Below, piece by piece: positions 58,636 to 64,000 of a stretch of 64,000 bases of DNA (its first letter is position 1; the number at the start of each line of letters is the position of its first letter). The stretch lies in assembly GCF_027706845.1 (NCBI RefSeq), contig NZ_JAQGCZ010000003.1, forward strand, positions 558,001 through 622,000. The letters run 5' to 3'. The position numbers were made by a program, and so were the translations under genes. This stretch comes from Mycolicibacterium sp. BiH015 (lineage in GTDB: Bacteria > Actinomycetota > Actinomycetes > Mycobacteriales > Mycobacteriaceae). The notes under the pieces were generated by a model. The model saw only the letters and a program-made list of their open reading frames with translations, was not told the DNA's origin and did not search any database.

Positions 58636-59964
58636 TCAGTCCTGTCGAGTCTGGTACACGTCAGGGACTCCGTCACGGTCCTCATCGGCGGTCTCTTCGC
58701 GGTATATCCGCCGGTAGGCGGCGTTTCTGGTGAGTAGGACGACTGCCGCCAACAGCGCCGCCACCAGCGATCCGGTCAACACGCCGATCTTTACGAATTC
58801 GTCACGTTCTGACCCGAGCCCGTAGGCGAGGTCGCCGATCAGCAGGGAGACGGTGAAACCGATCCCTGCGAGCATGGACACTCCGATGACGTCGACCCAG
58901 CGCAGCGACGAATCCAAGTCGGCGCGCGTCACCGCGGCGAGGAACCTGGTCGTCAGGAAGATGCCGATCGGCTTGCCCGCCACCAACCCGAGCACGATGC
59001 CGAGCGTGATCGGATCGGTCAGCGCCCGGCCCAGTCCGTCGGCCCCGCCGATGCTCACCCCGGCGGCAAAGAACGCGAACACCGGGATCGCGATACCGGC
59101 GGAGATCGGCCGCAGGCGGTGCTCGAAATGCCCCGCCAGTCCACCGTCGAGCACCCGCCCGTCGCGCGTCTGTGAACGCCGCACCGGGACCATGAACCCC
59201 AACAGCACGCCTGCCACCGTGGCGTGCACCCCGGACTCGTGCATGAGCACCCACGTCACCACCCCCAGCGGCGCCAGCACCCACCACGCCGTGACGCCGC
59301 GTTGCACGCACACAGCGAACAACGCGAGGGGCACCAGCGTCAGCGCCAGCGCCACAATGTTGATGTCCTCGGTGTAGAACACCGCGATCACGGTGATGGC
59401 GAGCAGATCGTCGACCACGGCAAGCGTCAGCAGAAAGGTGCGCAGGGCCGACGGCAGGTGGGTGGAGATCACCGCGAGGACGGCCACGGCGAACGCGATG
59501 TCGGTCGCGGTGGGGATGGCCCAACCGCGCAACGCCCCATCGCCGGTGTTGAGATTGACCAGGACGAAGATCAGCGCAGGCACGACCATGCCGCCCACCG
59601 CCGCGGCGATCGGCAGGGCCGCGCGGGCCGGATCCCTGAGGTCGCCCGCGACGAATTCACGTTTGAGTTCCAACCCGACGACCAGGAAGAAAACGGCCAG
59701 CAGACCGTCTGCCGCCCACGCACCGACGGTGAGGTCCAGGTGCAGGCCCAGCCATTGGCCGCCCACGACGGAATCGCGCAGCCCGAAGTAGCTGTCCGAC
59801 CAGGGTGAGTTCGCCCAGATCAACGCCGCGGCCGCGGCGACGAGCAAGATGACGCCGCCTACGGTCTCCTTGCGCAGGATGTCGTTGACCCTGCTCGCCT
59901 CTGACCACGAGCCTCGCGAGAACAGTGCGCGCCGGATGCGTCCGGTCGGTGAGTTCGGAGTCAC
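58636..59964 (-). CDS. nhaA: Na+/H+ antiporter NhaA
   Basis: 442 residues from a GTG at 59964 ([12 protein letters not shown]); earlier in-frame starts up to 60018 are possible. About eleven membrane helices with the ion-binding pair in [14 protein letters not shown], the [16 protein letters not shown] cytoplasmic motif and [15 protein letters not shown]. It exchanges Na+ for protons and supports pH and salt tolerance. It ends 28 bp upstream of dxs in the same direction but has no functional link. The C-terminal tail is acidic ([15 protein letters not shown]). Confidence 0.95.
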   Translation of the reverse strand: MTPNSPTGRIRRALFSRGSWSEASRVNDILRKETVGGVILLVAAAAALIWANSPWSDSYFGLRDSVVGGQWLGLHLDLTVGAWAADGLLAVFFLVVGLELKREFVAGDLRDPARAALPIAAAVGGMVVPALIFVLVNLNTGDGALRGWAIPTATDIAFAVAVLAVISTHLPSALRTFLLTLAVVDDLLAITVIAVFYTEDINIVALALTLVPLALFAVCVQRGVTAWWVLAPLGVVTWVLMHESGVHATVAGVLLGFMVPVRRSQTRDGRVLDGGLAGHFEHRLRPISAGIAIPVFAFFAAGVSIGGADGLGRALTDPITLGIVLGLVAGKPIGIFLTTRFLAAVTRADLDSSLRWVDVIGVSMLAGIGFTVSLLIGDLAYGLGSERDEFVKIGVLTGSLVAALLAAVVLLTRNAAYRRIYREETADEDRDGVPDVYQTRQD

Positions 59965-60030
59965 GGCCTGCCTCGGGTCGACATGGTCAAGTATCGCCGA
60001 CCAGACTTCCCGGCACACCTGCCGAGCATC

Positions 60031-61233
60031 TTATCCGCCGCTCGACCGCATCTGCAGGGCGGCCACACACTCGACGTGGTGCGTGAGCGGGAACGAGTCG
60101 TAGACCGTCAACTGCTCCACCTCGTAACCGCGGTCGCGGTACAGGCCGATATCGCGCGCGAAAGATGCTGCCTCACAACCGATATGGATTATCCTGGGCA
60201 CCTCGGCCGCGGCCAGCAGGTCGATCACGTCGCGGCCCGCGCCGGTGCGCGGCGGATCGAGGACGGCGACGTCGGCGCGCTTGCGCTGTCCGGCCAGCGC
60301 TCGACGCACGGAGTCCGTCACGATGCCGACGTTGCCGAGGTCGGCCAGCGCCGCCCGGGCCGAGCGGGACGCGCCCCGCGACGTGTCCACGGTCAGCACG
60401 CTACCGTCCGGGCCGACGGCCTCTGCGAGCGCCGCAGCGAAAACTCCTGCGCCACCATATAAATCCCACGCTGACATCCCCGGCTGCAACTGGGCCCACC
60501 GCGTGACGAGGTCGCTGTAAAGAGCGGGGGCATCCCGGTGCGCCTGCCAGAATGCTGTCGCGGGCACCCGCCACGTCCGTCCCGCCACCCGCTGGACGGT
60601 CTCGTAATCGCCTTCGGTCACGATCGTTTTCCGGCCCCGCCCGGCCACCACCGTGTGCCGCATCCCGTCGTCGTCGAGCACGACGTGCAGATGCGCGTCG
60701 GCGGGCCACTGCGCCTCGGCGACACCGTGGAGCATCCCGCTGGGCAGCTGCGCACAATCGAGCCGGTGCACCAGTTCGGCGCTGTGGTAGCGGTGAAAGC
60801 CGGCGCGGCCGTCGGCGGACGTGTCCAGCCGAACCCTGGTCCGCCAGCCTGCAGCGACACCGTCGCCCACCGGCTCCGCCGTCGCCTCGGCCTCTTCCAC
60901 CCAGTGGTAATTGCCAAGGCGGGCCAGCTGATTGGCAACCACGCCGCCCTTTATCCGGCGGACCGCCGAAGGCTCGGCGAAGGCCAGGTCGCAGCACCCC
61001 GCCCCGTCGGGGCCGGCGATCGGGCACAACGGTTCGATGCGGTCAGGCGATGGGTCGAGCACCTCGATCACCTCGGCGTTCCAGTACGAACCCTTGGCGC
61101 TCACCAGCCTCGCCCGCACCGCCTCGCCCGGCAACGCGTAGCGGACGAACACGACCCGGCCCTCGTGGCGCGCAACGCAACTGCCGCCGTTGGCCGCCGC
61201 CGTTGTCGTGAGGGTCAGTACCTCGTCGCTCAA
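60031..61233 (-). CDS. TrmA/RumA-type SAM-dependent RNA (uracil-5-)-methyltransferase (Rv2689c homologue)
   Basis: 400 residues from a TTG at 61233 that overlaps the transporter stop (TTGA). An N-terminal TRAM-like strand region (GRVVFVRYALPGEAVRARLV) precedes a cysteine cluster LCPIAGPDGAGCCDL that may hold an Fe-S cluster. The SAM site is MSAWDLYGGAGVFAAALAE; later come AVLDPPRTGAG and the catalytic Cys in IIHIGCEAASFARD. It methylates a uridine in tRNA or rRNA; which one is not clear. Second gene of the transporter operon, as in M. tuberculosis. Confidence 0.9.
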   Translation of the reverse strand: MSDEVLTLTTTAAANGGSCVARHEGRVVFVRYALPGEAVRARLVSAKGSYWNAEVIEVLDPSPDRIEPLCPIAGPDGAGCCDLAFAEPSAVRRIKGGVVANQLARLGNYHWVEEAEATAEPVGDGVAAGWRTRVRLDTSADGRAGFHRYHSAELVHRLDCAQLPSGMLHGVAEAQWPADAHLHVVLDDDGMRHTVVAGRGRKTIVTEGDYETVQRVAGRTWRVPATAFWQAHRDAPALYSDLVTRWAQLQPGMSAWDLYGGAGVFAAALAEAVGPDGSVLTVDTSRGASRSARAALADLGNVGIVTDSVRRALAGQRKRADVAVLDPPRTGAGRDVIDLLAAAEVPRIIHIGCEAASFARDIGLYRDRGYEVEQLTVYDSFPLTHHVECVAALQMRSSGG

Positions 61234-63224
61234 TCGAGGAAGCCCTTGCGCGCGTCGCCGGGCGCCGACTCGGGCGCAAGTTTCCTGAGCCGCTCCGACG
61301 AGGACAACTGCCACGGCACCGACGTCACCATCACGTTGGGTTCGAACAGCAGCCGCCCCTTGAGCCGAAGCGCACTCTGGTTGTGCAGCAACTGTTCCCA
61401 CCAGTGACCCACGACGTATTCAGGAATGAACACCGTGACCACCGTGCGCGGAGACTCCTTGCTCACCCGCTTGACGTAGTCGAGCACCGGGCGGGTGATC
61501 TCGCGGTACGGCGAGGCGATCACCTTCAACGGCACGCTGATGTCGCTGTGCTCCCACTTGTGCACCAGCTGACGGGTTTCGGCGTCGTCGACGCTGACCG
61601 TCACCGCCTCCAGCACATCAGGGCGGGTGGCCCGCGCGTAGGCCAGCGCGCGCAGCGTCGGCATATGCACGTTGGACACTAGAACGATCGCGTGGTTGCG
61701 GCTGGGCAACACGATGTCCTCGGTCTCGGCGGCGCGCGCCTCGAGTTCGCGGCTCACCGACGCGTAATGCCTGTGGATCATCTTCATGATCACGAACAAC
61801 CCGCCCATCGCCAGAATCGCGATCCACGCTCCGACAAGGAACTTCGTGACGACAACAATGATCAGCACCGTGCCGGTGCAGACGAAACCGATGGTGTTGA
61901 TCACTCGGGCCCGCAGCATCCGCGCTCTGGCCGACGCGTCAGTCTCGGTGCGCAACAGCCGCGTCCAGTGCCGGACCATGCCGATCTGGCTGAGCGTGAA
62001 CGACACGAAAACGCCGACGATGTAGAGCTGGATCAGTGCGGTCACCTCGGCCTGGAACGCCACCACGAAGGCGACGGCGCCGAAGGCCAGAAACAGGATG
62101 CCGTTGGAGAACGCCAGCCGGTCGCCTCGGGTGTGCAGCTGGCGAGGCAGGAAACGGTCCTGCGCCAGAATCGAACCGAGCACCGGGAAGCCGTTGAACG
62201 CGGTGTTGGCGGCCAGCACCAGGATGAGCGCCGTCACGCCTGCGATCAAGTAGAGCCCGATCGGGAAATCGTGGAACACCGCGTCGGCGAGCTGAGCCAC
62301 CAGGGTGCGTTGCTGATAGTTCTCCGGGGCACCCACGAGCTGTTCCTGCGGGCGCTCGGCGATCTGCACACCGGTCGCCTTGGCCAACATTATGATCCCC
62401 ATGAACAGCGTGATGGCGATCAAGCCGAGCAGCGCCAGCGTGGTGGCGGCGTTGCGGGACTTGGGCTTCCGGAACGCGGGGACGCCGTTGCTGATCGCCT
62501 CGACACCGGTCAGCGCCGCGCTGCCCGACGAGAACGCTCGCGCAATCAGGAAAACCAACGCGAAGCCGACCACGTCTCCGTGCTCGGAATGCATCTCGAA
62601 GTCGGCCGATTCGGCACGCAACGGTGTTCCGAGTACATAGATCTGGAAGAAACCCCAGGCGAGCATGATGTACATGCCGATCATGAACGCGTACGTCGGG
62701 ATCGCGAACGCCGTGCCCGATTCGCGGATGCCGCGCATGTTGATCGACGCCAGGAGCAGGATGGCCGTGACGGCGAAGAGAACCTTGTGGTCGTTGACGA
62801 ACGGAATCGCCGACCCGATGTTCGACATCGCCGAGGACATCGACACCGCGACGGTCAGCACATAGTCGACGAGCAGCGCGCTGGCGACCGTCAGACCCGC
62901 GGTGGGACCGAGGTTCGTCGTGACGACCTCGTAGTCGCCGCCGCCCGACGGGTAGGCGTGCACGTTCTGCCGGTAACTCGCGATCACGATGATCATGACC
63001 CCGGCTACCACCAGGCCGATCCACGGCGCCATCGAGTAGGCCGCCAGGCCCGCGACCGAGAGCACCAGGAAGATCTCCTCGGGTGCGTAGGCCACCGAGG
63101 ACAGGGCATCGGAGGCGAAGACCGGCAGTGCTATCCGCTTGGGTAGCAGCGTGTGCGACAGCTTGTCGCTACGGAACGGCCGGCCCAGCACCAACCGCCG
63201 CGCGACGGTCGAAAGCTTGGACAC
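61230..63224 (-). CDS. APC-superfamily potassium transporter (KimA-like, Rv2690c homologue)
   Basis: 664 residues from a GTG at 63224 (VSKLSTVARRLVLGRPFRSD); a longer reading to 63254 is not supported by homologues. About twelve membrane helices follow, with ALPVFASDALSSVAYAPEE, the conserved HAYPSGGGDYEV and SGSAALTGVEAISNGVPAF. The last about 165 residues form a cytoplasmic domain (AIVLVSNVHMPTLRALAYAR). KimA proteins import K+ with protons and are inhibited by c-di-AMP. Divergent from trkA, another K+ gene, with about 100 bp between starts, so shared control is likely. Confidence 0.9.
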   Translation of the reverse strand: MSKLSTVARRLVLGRPFRSDKLSHTLLPKRIALPVFASDALSSVAYAPEEIFLVLSVAGLAAYSMAPWIGLVVAGVMIIVIASYRQNVHAYPSGGGDYEVVTTNLGPTAGLTVASALLVDYVLTVAVSMSSAMSNIGSAIPFVNDHKVLFAVTAILLLASINMRGIRESGTAFAIPTYAFMIGMYIMLAWGFFQIYVLGTPLRAESADFEMHSEHGDVVGFALVFLIARAFSSGSAALTGVEAISNGVPAFRKPKSRNAATTLALLGLIAITLFMGIIMLAKATGVQIAERPQEQLVGAPENYQQRTLVAQLADAVFHDFPIGLYLIAGVTALILVLAANTAFNGFPVLGSILAQDRFLPRQLHTRGDRLAFSNGILFLAFGAVAFVVAFQAEVTALIQLYIVGVFVSFTLSQIGMVRHWTRLLRTETDASARARMLRARVINTIGFVCTGTVLIIVVVTKFLVGAWIAILAMGGLFVIMKMIHRHYASVSRELEARAAETEDIVLPSRNHAIVLVSNVHMPTLRALAYARATRPDVLEAVTVSVDDAETRQLVHKWEHSDISVPLKVIASPYREITRPVLDYVKRVSKESPRTVVTVFIPEYVVGHWWEQLLHNQSALRLKGRLLFEPNVMVTSVPWQLSSSERLRKLAPESAPGDARKGFLD

Positions 63225-63324
63225 GAGTGCCAAGAGTAAGCCCGAAGGCCACAACCCGTCGGAAAGCGGTAGCGTTCCGGTGGCGCGGGTTTTGCAAGAG
63301 CCTCGGCCGGGAAAGGACCCTCAG

Positions 63325-63996
63325 GTGCGTGTAGTGGTGATGGGGTGCGGCCGCGTCGGCGCATCGTTGTCGGACAGCCTGGCCAGAATCGGCCACGAGG
63401 TCGCCGTGATCGACCGCGACGGCACCGCGTTTCACCGCCTCTCCCCCGATTTTCCCGGCGAGCGGGTCCTGGGCATGGGCTTCGACCGCGACGTGCTGAT
63501 CCGCGCCGGCATCGAGGGTGCGTCCGCGTTCGCGGCGGTCTCCTCCGGTGACAACTCGAACATCATCTCCGCGCGTGTCGCCCGTGAGACCTTCGGTGTG
63601 CAGCGCGTGGTCGCACGCATCTATGACGCCAAGCGCGCCGCGGTCTACGAGCGGCTCGGCATCCCCACCGTCGCGACGGTGCCCTGGACGACCGACCGGC
63701 TGCTGAACGTGCTGACGCGCGAAACCGAGACCACCAAATGGCGCGACCCCACCGGCAACGTCGGGGTGACCGAACTGGCGCTCCATGAGGAGTGGGTGGG
63801 TCGCCGACTGTCCGATCTGGAGGCGGCGACGTCGGGACGGGTGTCGTTCCTGATCCGCTTCGGCGCCGGAGTACTGCCCGACGCCAAGACCGTCATCCAG
63901 GCCGGCGACCAGGTGTACCTGGCCGCGATTTCCGGCCATATCGCCGAAGCGCTCGCGATCGCCGCGCTGCCGCCGAACGAAGACGCAGAGGGCTGA
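63325..63996 (+). CDS. ceoB: TrkA/CeoB K+ uptake regulatory protein (RCK domain)
   Basis: 223 residues from a GTG at 63325 with AAAGGA upstream. The Rossmann NAD-binding motif is VVVMGCGRVGASLSDSLARI, followed by EVAVIDRDGTAFHRL; the C-terminal TrkA-C domain runs GVTELALHEEWVGRRLSDLE to GDQVYLAAISGHI. It is a cytosolic gating subunit that senses NAD(H) or other nucleotides for a Trk-type channel. In M. tuberculosis a second TrkA (CeoC, Rv2692) follows; here the window ends. Confidence 0.94.
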   Translation: MRVVVMGCGRVGASLSDSLARIGHEVAVIDRDGTAFHRLSPDFPGERVLGMGFDRDVLIRAGIEGASAFAAVSSGDNSNIISARVARETFGVQRVVARIYDAKRAAVYERLGIPTVATVPWTTDRLLNVLTRETETTKWRDPTGNVGVTELALHEEWVGRRLSDLEAATSGRVSFLIRFGAGVLPDAKTVIQAGDQVYLAAISGHIAEALAIAALPPNEDAEG

Positions 63997-64000
63997 CTAT

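Overview
The window comes from a GC-rich, fast-growing mycobacterium (Mycolicibacterium-like). The right half follows the gene order of M. tuberculosis Rv2667 to Rv2691: clpC2, DUF1942 protein, GNAT, AFG1/ZapE ATPase, ribD-like, secreted hydrolase, aftC, msrB, hemQ-hemY-hemE, DUF3000, RNase D, dxs, TrmA-like methylase, KimA-like K+ transporter and TrkA/CeoB. echA15 is missing and several accessory genes are inserted.

Positions 1-4.7 kb form a dormancy/stress-type block: a long ribosome hibernation factor running off the left edge, two divergent SRPBCC proteins, a tandem universal stress protein and a MASE1-like diguanylate cyclase. Two sites there resemble DosR boxes. Positions 4.8-10.8 kb hold a six-gene minus-strand operon: GAF protein, cytosolic subtilisin, Crp-type regulator, a 91-residue peptide with an aromatic, Cys-bounded tail, a TlpA-like redoxin and an ABC exporter. 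It looks like a peptide production and export system with no recognisable modifying enzyme.

Positions 11.1-16.7 kb hold a divergent pair of loci. One is a membrane protein with a Rossmann-like region, an RyR-like domain and PGDYG-like motifs. The other is two tandem transmembrane TIR proteins with PknH-type outer sensor domains. The cytoplasmic and membrane halves of the two TIR genes are identical at DNA level over 896 bp, while the sensors differ.

A tRNA cluster (Val-CAC on the minus strand; Gly-GCC, Cys-GCA and Val-GAC on the plus strand) ends at a 13.9-kb integrative element (17,771-31,717) bounded by 23-bp att repeats in tRNA-Val(GAC). This is the tRNA-Val/clpC2 neighbourhood that phiRv2 occupies in M. 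tuberculosis. The element has integrase, an excisionase-like protein, a WhiB-like regulator, a chain of small overlapping zinc-motif genes, a D12 methylase and a ParB-like protein. Its only virion gene that I recognise is a 1,396-residue tape measure protein. It is best read as a phage-satellite-like element.

A second accessory insertion lies between RNase D and dxs. It holds an alpha/beta hydrolase with an HxlR regulator, then a 4.2-kb TIR-STAND-WD40 gene. Duplicated fragments of RNase D and of a broken secreted hydrolase mark the junctions and suggest two alternative cargo alleles were joined in tandem. The remaining genes are core metabolism: haem synthesis by the coproporphyrin route, isoprenoid synthesis, arabinan synthesis, and ion and redox homeostasis.
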